From Saccharomycopsis fibuligera x Saccharomycopsis cf. fibuligera (taxonomy: Eukaryota > Ascomycota > Saccharomycetes > Ascoideales > Saccharomycopsidaceae): DNA of 64,000 nucleotides. The notes below the pieces were generated by a model. The model was not told the DNA's origin, made no database searches, and saw only the letters and a list, made by a program, of their open reading frames with translations. The position numbers and the translations under genes were made by a program. Below are positions 20,910 through 31,203 of this stretch, in pieces. Each line of letters starts with the position of its first letter. Positions within the stretch are counted from its first letter, which is position 1. The DNA is taken from the NCBI GenBank assembly GCA_001936135.1, contig CP012811.1:1860001-1924000 (forward strand). Reading direction: 5' to 3'.

Positions 20910-21558
20910 GGCTGGGTGAGTTCACTGTGATGTAATATTCCTCGATGACTTATAACTAATGATCTATGATGTATTGAGACTGATGTATTATTTTGCCTAA
21001 GTATTTCACAAGTACCTCAACGGCTAACTAGGAAAACGGCTTGCTTTATAAGGGACGAGAACTACGAGCAGAGTATAGGGCCAAACGGACCCTATAATAC
21101 AACTGCTATTTTTGTAATCCTTCACGGGTACCAGTCATGATGGTCAATAATGTGATGCCCTTAATTCTCTCACCGTTTTGGCAACGTTGAGGTATATCTG
21201 CATCCTAGCCTCATTATAAGTCAATGCAAACGGCGGTGGTCGGAATGTAATGTAGGGTGCCGCACCCTCTACAGCCATTTTTTTAAGCGGCGCATTCTGG
21301 CTCTATTCTTGCCATGGAGTACCAGCTGCAAGACGACAAGAACCTTAAAGGGATACCTTTAAACAGTTTTGGAATATATGGTATTCTTTCAATTAATCAG
21401 ATGAGGCATATAGGCACCCATTGGTTGTTGGCTGCCCTTTTGGTACAGGGTCTGCATTCCCATATTTTCAAAATTCTATGCATGAAAATGGCTTTAATGG
21501 ATCAGTTGAATTTGAAATAGATATATGAGATTTTAGTCTAGGATGGTTGATACTTTGG
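20910..21558. other. Intergenic region upstream of the secreted-protein gene
   Basis: Promoter side of the 20145 gene. Contains an imperfect palindrome at 21251-21273 (TGTAGGGTGC / GCACCCTCTACA arms). A short + frame at 21314-21520 has no recognisable motif and is not called. Confidence 0.5.
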
Positions 21559-22379
21559 TTTTTGAGGGTCATTGTTTTGCTGTTGACATTTGAAAAGAAA
21601 CGGCCTCACTTAAATACCATCTTCCACTCTTTTTCAGTGACTTGCTTGAGACGTGCCAACTGGTTTGAGAATAGTAGTTTATCTTTCTTCTCGCGCAATT
21701 GTGCACTACCGTTCTTGGACTCGAAGTCAAAGAATTCTTTTGAAATAAACCATTTTTTCAAAAACGGTACACCGAGCTCCACTGCTTCTGCTATATCTGA
21801 TGTGCGCTGGAGCCGACGGATACCAGGATTGTGTTTGTTGGGGACTACTTGTTTCCACAGAGCTATTATGTTCGCTTCTGTGGCTGTCAACGTGAAACAC
21901 TGTGCTGGGTTCTGTGTCAGTATAGGTTGCCCTTGGCCTTCGCCTTCGTCAATTGTATCGAGAACATCTCTCCACCAGAATTGAGTGTCAATACGTCCTG
22001 GTTTACGAGGAGCGTATAACGTACTTTTAAAAAGTGATCTAGGAAAAGTTGTAGCTTTGCTCTGAAGAGCTTCAAGTATGGGTCGCTTTTATTAAAAAAC
22101 AAGTTCTGCGCAATTTGTGCTTTTCTATAGGTGAGCTATACTTTGGTCTATCATGCCATAACCCCCCTTATGTCTATATGTCTTAAGTGTCTCGAGGGAG
22201 ACATTCGTGGCGTTTAGACATTGTTTGAAATCCATCTCTATTTCTTTTATTTGTTTGTCAGTGAGATTTTGATGGGTCTCCTTGTAGTAGAATTTTAAAC
22301 AGATAAAAGTATTATAGGCCATGATTTGATTTGACGGCGACAAATCTTTGATGTCGGAAATGTTAAACTTTGCGTACAT
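21559..22379 (-). mobile_element. Decayed LINE-like (L1-clade-like) ORF2 3' fragment, copy A
   Basis: On the minus strand, broken frames read like the part of a non-LTR retrotransposon ORF2 that follows the reverse transcriptase. An RHKGGYGMIDQ block resembles the GGLGLxDL motif of L1-type elements. It is followed by Lys/Leu-rich sequence, a FWWRDVL block, and a 94-residue stretch ending EKEWKMVFK and a stop. The coding order is interrupted by frame shifts and stops, so it is a pseudogene. Its 3' end (21559-21629) matches copy B at 53758-53829 over about 71 bp with about nine differences, and both end TGACCCTCAAAAA. The 5' limit is uncertain. The element runs away from tRNA-Ala at 22810. Confidence 0.55.
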
Positions 22380-22809
22380 TGTTTGTATCTGTGGCTATAT
22401 TCACACACACTTTTGAGCTTTAGGTCCAGGCAAATGAGGTTTATATAGTTTAGTAAATCGACCCTTGTTAAAAAACTGTTGCGAACATTTTCTTTTAGCA
22501 GTGTTGCGAACATTTTTCTTTTAGCAATGTTGCGAACATTTTCCTTTATTGTATTCACATTCCTGATCAGTCTGTGTTCACAATCAGTCTAGACAAGAGG
22601 CATCCCTAGTTTGCTGTCGAAAATCTTGTATAAAGGTCGGCGTTGTGTTCCTTTTAACTTGTGTATATAGCGATGGGCGGAATAAACGATAAGCCGAAGA
22701 TACCCATCGACAACGATAATATTTTTTTTTTTTTTCACAACTCCTACAATACGCGTTTAAAAGTACTTAGTAGAGAACTACCCCTTTTAAACAAAACAAA
22801 ACATCAGTT
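22380..22809. other. Upstream flank of tRNA-Ala
   Basis: 430 bp holding the 25-bp tandem repeat and AT-rich sequence with a T-run near 22720-22733. It may include further decayed sequence of copy A, but no motif supports that. Confidence 0.4.
22477..22551. repeat. Three tandem copies of a ~25-bp unit
   Basis: The unit TGTTGCGAACATTTTCTTTT followed by AGCA(G/A) occurs three times head to tail with small differences; the third is degenerate at its end. It lies between copy A of the LINE-like element and tRNA-Ala. Confidence 0.85.
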
Positions 22810-22882
22810 GGGCGTGTGGCGTAGTTGGTAGCGCGCTCCCTTAGCATGGGAGAGGTCTTGGGTTCGATTCCCAACTCGTCCA
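22810..22882 (+). tRNA. tRNA-Ala (anticodon AGC)
   Basis: 73 nt, intronless. The acceptor arm GGGCGTG / CTCGTCC, D-arm, anticodon arm CTCCC-TTAGCAT-GGGAG (anticodon AGC), T-arm TTGGG-TTCGATT-CCCAA and discriminator A are all present. The G3:U70 pair (22812 and 22879), the alanine identity element read by AlaRS, is visible. The sequence is nearly the same as S. cerevisiae tRNA-Ala(AGC). Internal A and B boxes (TGGCGTAGTTGG, GGTTCGATTCC) are intact. A short T-run follows at about 22886. Confidence 0.98.
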
Positions 22883-23297
22883 AATTTTTGTTCTCTTATA
22901 CCATCATCTTCGGGATGGGAAAGATGTTGTTCCTGCGAAAGTGACCGTAAAAAAATGATAGTGAGATATCCCCCCAATTTTTTTTCCTACTAAAGTTACG
23001 GTCTAATTGTAGGTACAATGATAATCTTATTAAACCGTTTCAACATGTTTTTTTTTTTTTTTTTTGAAGCTTACGTCTCGTGTTTCAGATATGAATTTTA
23101 AGTGTCTGGCTAGGGCAAATACCGGCAGCACAGCTACAGGACATGGATTTTGTCAAAAGTGGCTAAGTAGTAGCTTGATGAGCAAAATCAATCATAATTG
23201 TCAATAATGTTGAGGCCCCCGCCCCCCCTTCCATAATTGATTGATTAAGTATAGGTAGTTTTTGCTTCCAGCATGAGTAATCTTACCGTGGTGCTGG

Positions 23298-23304
23298 TGA
23301 CTCA
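23298..23304. promoter_or_regulatory. Gcn4-type site TGACTCA upstream of ALA1
   Basis: The full GTGACTCA match (23297-23304) lies about 400 bp before the first ALA1 AUG. Gcn4 controls many aminoacyl-tRNA synthetase and amino-acid genes in yeasts through this heptamer. A single site could be chance. Confidence 0.5.
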
Positions 23305-23604
23305 ATCAAAAAAGAGGGCTAGAGCCTAATACAGACAGCTAGCGGCTATTATGATAGCGCAGGAACGGTGCGAATTGAGACATATGGGGTATATCTAACA
23401 AAGTGTTCAGCGATATCTACAGATATAGCACTTGGTGATAGCGATAGTCGCTCAATTGGGGCGGATCCCCACCTATGTATTGATTTTTTTGGCAAGATAA
23501 GAGAACGTGACGTCCTGAAAAAGAAAAAAAAAACAAGAAAAAAGAAACTGGAGAATGCGATCGATGAACGCGAAGCAAAATTTTTACTTTTTTCTCTTTC
23601 TTGA

Positions 23605-23610
23605 TATATA
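23605..23610 (+). promoter_or_regulatory. TATA box of ALA1 (candidate)
   Basis: TATATA lies 100 bp before the ATG at 23705. It also lies downstream of an in-frame ATG at 23555, which argues that the 23555 codon is not part of the mRNA. Confidence 0.5.
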
Positions 23611-23663
23611 CTCCATCCATTCCATCCATTCCATCCATTCCATTCATTCCATCCATTCCATTC
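23611..23663. repeat. CCATT-type tandem repeat in the ALA1 leader
   Basis: About ten units of TCCAT/TCCATTCCA-type sequence run between the TATA box and the first AUG of ALA1, where transcription start sites are expected. Read as protein it gives an Ile-His-Ser repeat, but this part is probably untranslated. Confidence 0.85.
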
Positions 23664-23704
23664 CCTTCTCCAGCAGGTCTCCCTCTTTTGTCCCCACATA
23701 TTTT

Positions 23705-26674
23705 ATGATTTTTAGACCGCTCAGCGCTAATTGTCATAAAATATTAATTTCCTGTTTAAAAACAACTTCAAGAAAGATGAGCACTACAGCCACTCCAGCC
23801 AGCACCCAGAAGTGGGACGCTGCCACCGTGAGAAACACCTATTTGGACTATTTCAACTCTAAACAACACAAGTACGTCAAATCATCCCCAGTGGTTCCAT
23901 TCGATGATCCAACCTTGCTTTTTGCGAATGCTGGTATGAACCAATACAAGCCGATTTTCTTGGGTACTGTTGATCCAGCTCATGATTTCTACACTTTGAA
24001 AAGGGCCGTCAATTCCCAGAAATGTATTAGAGCCGGTGGTAAACATAATGACTTGGAAGATGTTGGTAAGGATTCTTATCATCATACTTTTTTCGAAATG
24101 TTGGGTAACTGGTCCTTTGGCGATTATTTCAAAGAAGAAGCCATTCCATATGCTTGGGAATTGTTGACCAAAGTTTACGGTTTAGATGCTGATAGATTAT
24201 ACGTTACTTATTTTGGTGGCGATGAAAAATTGGGATTGCAGCCAGATTTGGAAGCTAAGCAAGTTTGGCAAAAAGTTGGCGTGAAGGATGACCATATTTT
24301 GCCAGGTGACACCAAGGACAATTTCTGGGAAATGGGTGATCAGGGTCCATGTGGTCCATGCTCGGAAATTCACTATGATAGAATTGGTGGTAGAAATGCT
24401 GCTAGTCTTGTTAATATGGATGATCCTGATGTATTGGAGATTTGGAACATTGTGTTTATCCAATTCAATAGAGTCTCCAAGGAATCTTTGAAACCATTGC
24501 CAAACAAGCATATTGATACTGGTATGGGTTTTGAAAGATTGGTTTCTGTGTTGCAAAATGTTAGATCTAATTATGATACAGATGTTTTTGGCCCATTGTT
24601 TACCAAAATTCAAGAATTAACTAATGCTAAACCATACGCTGGCAAATTTGGTGATGATGACAAAGATGGTGTTGATACTGCTTACAGAGTATTGGCTGAT
24701 CATGTTAGAACTTTGGCTTTTGCTATTGCTGACGGTGGGGTTCCAAATAACGAAGGCAGAGGTTACGTTTTGAGAAGAATTCTTAGAAGAGGTGCTCGTT
24801 ATGCTAGAAAATACTTGAATTATCCAATTGGTGAAAAGCCATTTTTCAGTTTATTGTTCCCAACTTTAGTCCAACAAGTTAGCGAAATTTTCCCAGAATT
24901 GAAGAAAAATGAGAAAAACATTATTGAAATTTTGAACGATGAAGAACTCTCGTTTGCCAAGACTTTGGATAGAGGTGAAAAATTGTTTGAAACTTATGCT
25001 AAAGCTGCTTTGCAAACCAAGGAAAAGACCTTATCTGGCAAAGACGTTTGGAGATTATATGACACTTACGGTTTCCCAGTGGATTTGACTCAGTTAATGG
25101 CTGAAGAAAGCGGATTGAAGATTGATGAACAAGGTTTTGAAAAAGCTAAGCAAGAATCTTACGAGGCCTCCAAGGCTGGCGGTAACACTAACAAGGCTAC
25201 TTTGGTTAAATTGGATGTTTATGCTATTGACAAGCTTCAGAAGGAATTACAATTACCAAAGACTGATGACAGTTTCAAATACACCACTAATGACGTTGAA
25301 GCTAAAGTGTTGGCTATTTACAATGGTAGTGAATTTGTCGAAGAAATCAGTGATGATAAACAACAATTTGGGGTTATTCTTGACAAGACTCCATTCTACG
25401 CTGAACAAGGTGGTCAAGAATACGATACTGGTAAATTGGTGATTGGTGAAACTGAATTTCAAGTTGAAAATGTGCAGTTGTATGGTGGTTACGTATTGCA
25501 TACTGGTCATTTGCTCGATGGTGGATCTTTGTCCACTAAGAATACTGTGACTGCTTCTTTTAGTAGTGAAAGAAGATTGCCAATCAAGAACAACCATACC
25601 GGCACACACATTTTGAACTTTGCCTTGAGAGAAGTCTTGGGTGATGGCGTTGATCAAAAAGGTTCATTGGTTGCTCCAGAAAAACTTAGATTTGATTTCT
25701 CTCACAACAAGGGTCTTTCCCTCAAAGAAATTGAACAAGTTGAAAAAATTTCCAACGAATACATTGCTAAGAATTTGAGCGTTTACTACAAAGATGTTGA
25801 ATTGCCATTAGCTAAGCAAATTAATGGTTTGAGAGCAGTCTTTGGCGAAACTTATCCAAATCCAGTCAGAGTTGTCTCAATTGGTGTTTCAGTGGAAGAT
25901 TTACTCAAGAACCCAGAAAACCCAGAATGGCACCAATATTCTATTGAATTCTGTGGCGGTACTCATGTTGATCAAACCAGGGTGATTAAGCACATGGTGG
26001 TGATTGAAGAAAGTGGTATTTCCAAAGGTACTAGACGTATAGTTGTTGTTTCTGGTGCTAAGGCATTTGAAGTGCAAACTACTGCTAAGCAATTCGATGA
26101 TGCTTTGACGGTATTGGAAGCTTTACCATTTGGTGGTGAAAAAGAAAAGAAAATCAAAGAACTTGGGGTTGAGTTGAAGAAATTGTCCATCTCGATACTC
26201 GACAAAGAATCACTCAAGAACAAGTTTGGCAAGATTGAAAAAACTTACAAAGATGAAGTGAAGAAATTGCAAAAGCAAGAAACCACCAAAGTTTTGGAAC
26301 TAGTGAAGAAACATTTTGAAGGTGACGAAGCTGCCTCAGAATCCGAATTCTATATCAAATACGTTGATGATGTTTCAGCTAATGCCAAGTATGTGAACGA
26401 GACCATCAACTACATCAAGAAAAACAACAAGAACAAGTCTATCTACTTGATCTTGGGTAGTAAAGCTGATGGTAAATTGGCCCACGGTTGTTACATTTCC
26501 AATGAGGCCATTGCCAAGGGTTTGAATGCCACTGAAATTGCTAATGTTGTGTCTAAATACATTGGTGGTAAAGCTGGTGGTAAAGGCAACACTTGCCAAG
26601 GTATGGGTACTGAGTTTGACCAAGTGGACAAGGCCGTCGACGAGATTACACAGTTGTTCAAGGAGAAGTTGTAA
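23705..26674 (+). CDS. ALA1: Alanyl-tRNA synthetase, two in-frame starts (mitochondrial and cytosolic forms)
   Basis: Charges tRNA-Ala. 989 residues from the ATG at 23705, or 965 from the ATG at 23777; yeast Ala1 has 958. The class II core begins [19 protein letters not shown], with [15 protein letters not shown] and GDNFWEMG-like [21 protein letters not shown]. The editing domain carries HTGTH and CGGTH (zinc ligands), and the C-Ala oligomer domain closes the protein. The first AUG gives [20 protein letters not shown], basic and acid-free like a mitochondrial presequence, but has TTTT before it. The second (AAG-ATG-AGC) has A at -3. Leaky scanning could therefore make both isoforms. In S. 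cerevisiae the mitochondrial form starts at ACG codons; here an AUG is present. An upstream extension to 23555 precedes the TATA box and is rejected. Confidence 0.95.
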   Translation: MIFRPLSANCHKILISCLKTTSRKMSTTATPASTQKWDAATVRNTYLDYFNSKQHKYVKSSPVVPFDDPTLLFANAGMNQYKPIFLGTVDPAHDFYTLKRAVNSQKCIRAGGKHNDLEDVGKDSYHHTFFEMLGNWSFGDYFKEEAIPYAWELLTKVYGLDADRLYVTYFGGDEKLGLQPDLEAKQVWQKVGVKDDHILPGDTKDNFWEMGDQGPCGPCSEIHYDRIGGRNAASLVNMDDPDVLEIWNIVFIQFNRVSKESLKPLPNKHIDTGMGFERLVSVLQNVRSNYDTDVFGPLFTKIQELTNAKPYAGKFGDDDKDGVDTAYRVLADHVRTLAFAIADGGVPNNEGRGYVLRRILRRGARYARKYLNYPIGEKPFFSLLFPTLVQQVSEIFPELKKNEKNIIEILNDEELSFAKTLDRGEKLFETYAKAALQTKEKTLSGKDVWRLYDTYGFPVDLTQLMAEESGLKIDEQGFEKAKQESYEASKAGGNTNKATLVKLDVYAIDKLQKELQLPKTDDSFKYTTNDVEAKVLAIYNGSEFVEEISDDKQQFGVILDKTPFYAEQGGQEYDTGKLVIGETEFQVENVQLYGGYVLHTGHLLDGGSLSTKNTVTASFSSERRLPIKNNHTGTHILNFALREVLGDGVDQKGSLVAPEKLRFDFSHNKGLSLKEIEQVEKISNEYIAKNLSVYYKDVELPLAKQINGLRAVFGETYPNPVRVVSIGVSVEDLLKNPENPEWHQYSIEFCGGTHVDQTRVIKHMVVIEESGISKGTRRIVVVSGAKAFEVQTTAKQFDDALTVLEALPFGGEKEKKIKELGVELKKLSISILDKESLKNKFGKIEKTYKDEVKKLQKQETTKVLELVKKHFEGDEAASESEFYIKYVDDVSANAKYVNETINYIKKNNKNKSIYLILGSKADGKLAHGCYISNEAIAKGLNATEIANVVSKYIGGKAGGKGNTCQGMGTEFDQVDKAVDEITQLFKEKL

Positions 26675-26949
26675 GTAGAGCAGGCAATAGTTTCTATAAA
26701 GTTTATAAGCAATGCTAAAGTATTATAAATATAGTCATAATGTAATAGGATCATGTTGTAGTTATTACGTGGTGTAAGGATGAGTACGTGTGTATGGATG
26801 TGAAACAAAACGGAAAAATTTGTCGGAAGTGAAATTCGCACCGACAGAAAAGCAACTCAACTTTACCAGCCAAGCATTGCATCCCCAGACAATCAATCAA
26901 TCAATCAATCATTAATCAATCAGCCATCAATCAGCAATTATCACCCATC

Positions 26950-29900
26950 ATGGCCTCTGATCCGCTGTTTCTGAACATTCGCGGCTACTCTCCCCGTTCC
27001 ACCAATGAGTCCCTTAATCACAACGGCTCTAACAGCTCGCTCAATCACCACCTGATTCCTCTCCCGCTCAGGGCTGGTGCGAGTACCGTGTTTTCCGTCA
27101 ACAGCAACGTCTCAGCCGCATCCCAGCAGCAGCAGCGAGCTTCCAATGCTTGCGACCTGTGTCGAAGAAGAAAGACCAAATGCAGTGGCACCAAGCCTTG
27201 CTCCTACTGTGTTGCTCATAGCTTAGAATGCTGCTACAATTATGTCCGCAAGAAGCGCATCGCTTACAAAAAAAATCCGAAACCAGAGCTAGCGGCATCT
27301 TCCTCAAACAGCAGCATTGGCAATATTAGTAATTATGCCAGTAATCATGACGATGCTAACAGCAATAATGTGAATGGTGGCGGTAATGTCAATAGAAATG
27401 GCAATAGCAGTAGTAGCGCTAATAACATTACCTGGGAATTTGCTGCCAGACTAGACAAGATTGAAAATACAATGAGCAGTCTTACTGAGAAACTCGACAA
27501 TGTTTTCAAGATGAATGAAGCCCTTTGGGATAAACTCAACACATTGGCGCCAAGCAGCACAAGCAACACAATGATAAAAGCTGAAGATGATATTCCCAGC
27601 AACAATTATCCTAATATCAAGACCAATGGCCATACGTGTGTCTTGGCTCATGGAGTAGAGTATCAAAGCAGCACTAGTACTAGCGCTGGTAGGAACAGTA
27701 CTATTCATCACAAAAGAACCATCAGTAATGCTACTGCCGACAACAGCAGCAACAACAACAACAACAACAGCAGCAATTCCAATAACAAGCAAATGAGTCC
27801 GCCATACAAGAAGCCATATAGATGCAAAGATACGATGCGAATTTCTCAAATCTTGCAAGACACTGGTCCTGACAAGAAAGCTCATCAAATTTTAGTAGAT
27901 GAGTTTGTTGGCTTGGTCAATACTGCTACTTCAGTAACAATCTTTTCCCCGCGATCCCTTAAGTGGCTCAAACATGTAACGGGCAGCAGTTTTCGTTATT
28001 TTGAACCCATCACGCGGCAGCATTCGCAACTTTTGGCTAAAATTACTAAATCGCTCAAAGAAGATTTCAATTCCAGTACCAATGATATGGACTTTTTGCT
28101 TAAACGGAAACCGATTGTCAAATTTTTGCTTAGCATTTTTTTGAAACTCAACATCAAGAGTTTGTTGTTGAGTAGTGATGAAGTTTGTGATAGTTTGGTC
28201 CATAATACATTAGCGCTTTTTCTTGAAGCCACGACCGCCAAAGAACTAAAATTTAATCATTCAGAGCATTTGATCCTTAATGCGATTGTATGTCTTGGTT
28301 GCATTTATGCTTCTGCTACAGTTTATCAGGTCAATGGCGCTGCTTCTGAATCACCACAACAACAACACAACCAACAACAAGAACCCGATGCTGCTATTTA
28401 CCTTTCTAACCAGGACTTATTGGAAATCGAGAAAGTGGCAATGAAGAACTGTTTTTTCCATTTCCATCGCTTAGTTAATCATAATGATGGCCAAATTACA
28501 GTCATTGGGATTCTTTTGCTTTGCGTTTATTTGAGTTCCACCATCTTTAGTAGATGTAATTATTTGATTTTGGCAATAGCCGCCTCGCATGCTCAGCGAT
28601 TGGGCTATCATAAGATCAAATTTAATTATCATGTGGGCAAAAGTCTCAATATCGATGCGCTTTCTAAGCAAATGTTGTGGGCTAAATGTTTCATGTCAGA
28701 TAGAGATGTTTCCTACGCTATTGAAAAACCCCCATTAATTAAAGATGAAACATCACTCACTGATGCAGATTTCTTAACAATTACCAAGTTTGCCATTGCT
28801 AGGTATTGCAGAAATCATGGCCTTGAATCCAATGATGAGTTGCAATCACTTGACGCGTTTAAACTTGAAGCAAATAGCACCACTATTCCAAATACTAAGG
28901 AATTTTTTCAAATTTTGCATAATTTCGCCACTTATAGCACTACAGGATTTTCCATCTTTGTCAATTATTTCTCTTTTTCGTTAACTAAATTGCTTTCTAA
29001 ATATACTAGAGAAGTGTATTTGAACTCAGTGTTGCGAAACTTAACAATTGACGAAAATGCTCGCGTTAATGATGAGGAATTTTTGAATTCATTTTTCAAA
29101 TCTTTAGATGTCGTTAGTGAATTGAATGTTAATATGGACCGTTGGATTCTGTGGCTACCTGATACTATTAATCCTGTCAATGAAGTTGATATTACCAAAT
29201 ATGCCCAGTCCAATGAAACTTTGATTTATGGTACTCAGAATAATCAAAAAATTTTGGAAAAAGCAGTAGCTAATGATAAAAAGGTATATTTGCACGGATA
29301 TGATTTTGATGCAATTACCGAGAGTGCTGGCGTGGTTAGTTCAAATATGGGGACAATTTTAATTATTCAATTCAAATATTTTTACAACTTGATGAAAGCT
29401 AATAAAATTGCTCACAATTCATGTATCTTGTTATTCAAACGTCGTGAATTGTTTAAAAATCTAACCATGACTAAAGAACAACAGAAACGATTGGAAAACG
29501 ATTTGACTTCAAGAGCTCAAGCTTATGAAGAAGCTTATTTAATAAGCGCTAGAAAAATCTTAAACCTATCAATTTCTGTTTCCAGATACAGTTGCCAAGT
29601 GGTTTATTGGGGTGTGCATTTTATTCTTGGGGCATATTTTGCAATTTTTATTCATTTAGTCCACACTTTAGCCAATGATAAAGAAAATATTAGTGGGCAA
29701 TTGCAACAACAGAGCATTGACACTTGTATTGCGGAATTGCATTTATTAACTGAGTGTTACTTTTGCTGTTTTAGTAAACCGTTTTTCATCATTCGTCATT
29801 TGAACAGCAACTTTGTGGAATACTTTAGCCGTGGAACAATTCAATTATGTTTGGCCCAATTGCGGAAGAAAACTGATTATGATGTGGATGGGGATTCCCA

Positions 29901-31086
29901 GTTTGCTAGGTTTTTCGCTCATGTTAAGCAATTTGGAGATAAAGGGGACGTTAAGCTGGGAACGGCAGATACTAGTGGTACTACTAACAATAGTACGTCT
30001 GCTAAAAATTTAAATGACAATACTAATGATTCTCCAACAAAGAATAAACAAAGTCAGAACCTTGCAGACGTATCTACGTCTCCATTCAACAATAGCAACG
30101 TCAACAACGGCACGAATGTCAGCAATTTGCAAAACATAAACAATGACGGCATCAATTCATTATCAAATTTCCCTAATGTCCAACCATCAAGAGAAACAAG
30201 TCATGGAGACAGAGCGTCCCTGAGCAGTAGTAGTAGTTTTACGGATAACTTGAATCTTAATCAATTCATTGATAACTCATTCTCTTTAGCGTTTTCTAAA
30301 GATGTTTTCGATAAGAATCCTAGCTCCAGTTCCAATCCTCCAAGAGCTATGGGTCATACTTTCTCAACAAGAGTTCATGATGGAAATAATCCCGTAAATT
30401 TTAATAATAATAACAATAATAACAATAATAACAATAATAACAACAACCTTTCAAATTTCTTTAATGGAGTCAACACTGGTAATATAAGTATTAATGGTAA
30501 TAATACAGGGATGAGTTTGGAAAATGACTCGATGCGATCAGATTATTCGTCGGTTCCGCTGTTGGCAGATGGTGCATTATTTACATTTAACAACGATGCT
30601 CAAAATCAACCAGCAAATCAAATGAATCAAGGAAACTTGACTGGTGCCAAAACAGCAACGACATTGCCCGCTTTTGGCTACGTGAATAGTCCAATTACTA
30701 ATCCAGTCTATGGTACTAGTGGCGCTAGAACTGGAACTAATGATAATCCGTATGTAGCTACTGGATCGCCACTTAATTACAGGGTTTCCCAACAGCAACA
30801 ACAGCAACAACAGCAACAATATTCAGGATATCCGCAAAATGGTCCAACCACACCATCAAATCAAATTGGATACATGAACAACCAGAACAATGGCAGCAAT
30901 AATACAAATGCTGATACTAGCGGCGGAATTCATAATAGTGCTAACCATAGTAACAGTGGAAGTAATAACGGTGGTCTAGCTATGGATAATGTGTTTTTAA
31001 ATCTAAATGATATTGATCCATTTTCGATTAATAGTTCCTTGTTTACAGATTTGGATAATCCGTCTATGAATTTTGGGTTTCCATGA
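26950..31086 (+). CDS. Large Zn2Cys6 fungal transcription factor
   Basis: 1378 residues. The binuclear zinc cluster has cysteines at 68, 71, 78, 84, 87 and 94 (CDLCRRRKTKC...CSYC), followed by basic RKKRIAYKK. A short coiled coil (ARLDKIENTMSSLTEKLDNV) near 160-185 may mediate dimerisation. The middle holds the fungal-specific regulatory domain, with the marker CFMSDRDVSYAIEKPPLI. The last 400 residues are Asn/Ser-rich and disordered, with poly-Asn at about 30403-30446 and poly-Gln at about 30790-30820, and could act as activation or condensate-forming sequence. The exact orthologue is not recognised. The residue between the first two cysteines' Asp and Cys is encoded by CTG (27157), so would be Ser in a CUG-Ser yeast. 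Convergence or co-regulation with JLP1 next door is unproven. Confidence 0.88.
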   Translation: MASDPLFLNIRGYSPRSTNESLNHNGSNSSLNHHLIPLPLRAGASTVFSVNSNVSAASQQQQRASNACDLCRRRKTKCSGTKPCSYCVAHSLECCYNYVRKKRIAYKKNPKPELAASSSNSSIGNISNYASNHDDANSNNVNGGGNVNRNGNSSSSANNITWEFAARLDKIENTMSSLTEKLDNVFKMNEALWDKLNTLAPSSTSNTMIKAEDDIPSNNYPNIKTNGHTCVLAHGVEYQSSTSTSAGRNSTIHHKRTISNATADNSSNNNNNNSSNSNNKQMSPPYKKPYRCKDTMRISQILQDTGPDKKAHQILVDEFVGLVNTATSVTIFSPRSLKWLKHVTGSSFRYFEPITRQHSQLLAKITKSLKEDFNSSTNDMDFLLKRKPIVKFLLSIFLKLNIKSLLLSSDEVCDSLVHNTLALFLEATTAKELKFNHSEHLILNAIVCLGCIYASATVYQVNGAASESPQQQHNQQQEPDAAIYLSNQDLLEIEKVAMKNCFFHFHRLVNHNDGQITVIGILLLCVYLSSTIFSRCNYLILAIAASHAQRLGYHKIKFNYHVGKSLNIDALSKQMLWAKCFMSDRDVSYAIEKPPLIKDETSLTDADFLTITKFAIARYCRNHGLESNDELQSLDAFKLEANSTTIPNTKEFFQILHNFATYSTTGFSIFVNYFSFSLTKLLSKYTREVYLNSVLRNLTIDENARVNDEEFLNSFFKSLDVVSELNVNMDRWILWLPDTINPVNEVDITKYAQSNETLIYGTQNNQKILEKAVANDKKVYLHGYDFDAITESAGVVSSNMGTILIIQFKYFYNLMKANKIAHNSCILLFKRRELFKNLTMTKEQQKRLENDLTSRAQAYEEAYLISARKILNLSISVSRYSCQVVYWGVHFILGAYFAIFIHLVHTLANDKENISGQLQQQSIDTCIAELHLLTECYFCCFSKPFFIIRHLNSNFVEYFSRGTIQLCLAQLRKKTDYDVDGDSQFARFFAHVKQFGDKGDVKLGTADTSGTTNNSTSAKNLNDNTNDSPTKNKQSQNLADVSTSPFNNSNVNNGTNVSNLQNINNDGINSLSNFPNVQPSRETSHGDRASLSSSSSFTDNLNLNQFIDNSFSLAFSKDVFDKNPSSSSNPPRAMGHTFSTRVHDGNNPVNFNNNNNNNNNNNNNNNLSNFFNGVNTGNISINGNNTGMSLENDSMRSDYSSVPLLADGALFTFNNDAQNQPANQMNQGNLTGAKTATTLPAFGYVNSPITNPVYGTSGARTGTNDNPYVATGSPLNYRVSQQQQQQQQQQYSGYPQNGPTTPSNQIGYMNNQNNGSNNTNADTSGGIHNSANHSNSGSNNGGLAMDNVFLNLNDIDPFSINSSLFTDLDNPSMNFGFP

Positions 31087-31161
31087 TTGAATAATTAATT
31101 TCTTGACCTCTTAACATTCGTTTTACTAAAGGGAAACATGGATATTGCGGTAGCATGTGTT

Positions 31162-31164
<3 letters not shown>

Positions 31165-31199
<35 letters not shown>
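31165..31199. repeat. Poly-T tract (about 35 nt)
   Basis: An uninterrupted T-run shortly after the transcription-factor stop codon. On the sense strand it would be a U-rich 3' UTR element. Confidence 0.9.

Positions 31200-31203
<4 letters not shown>

Larger units (their letters stand above)
22883..23704. other. Region between tRNA-Ala and ALA1
   Basis: Holds a T-tract at about 23050-23065, a C-run near 23218-23228, the Gcn4-type site, the ALA1 TATA box and a CCATT repeat in the ALA1 leader. No further gene is supported. Confidence 0.6.

Noticed and set aside
22752-22757. ACGCGT hexamer before tRNA-Ala
   Set aside because: A lone hexamer next to a Pol III gene; chance occurrence expected in 64 kb.
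23555-23704. Upstream extension of ALA1 with an Ile-His-Ser repeat
   Set aside because: The ATG at 23555 precedes the TATA box at 23605, and the repeat is the CCATT microsatellite; the leader is more likely untranslated.
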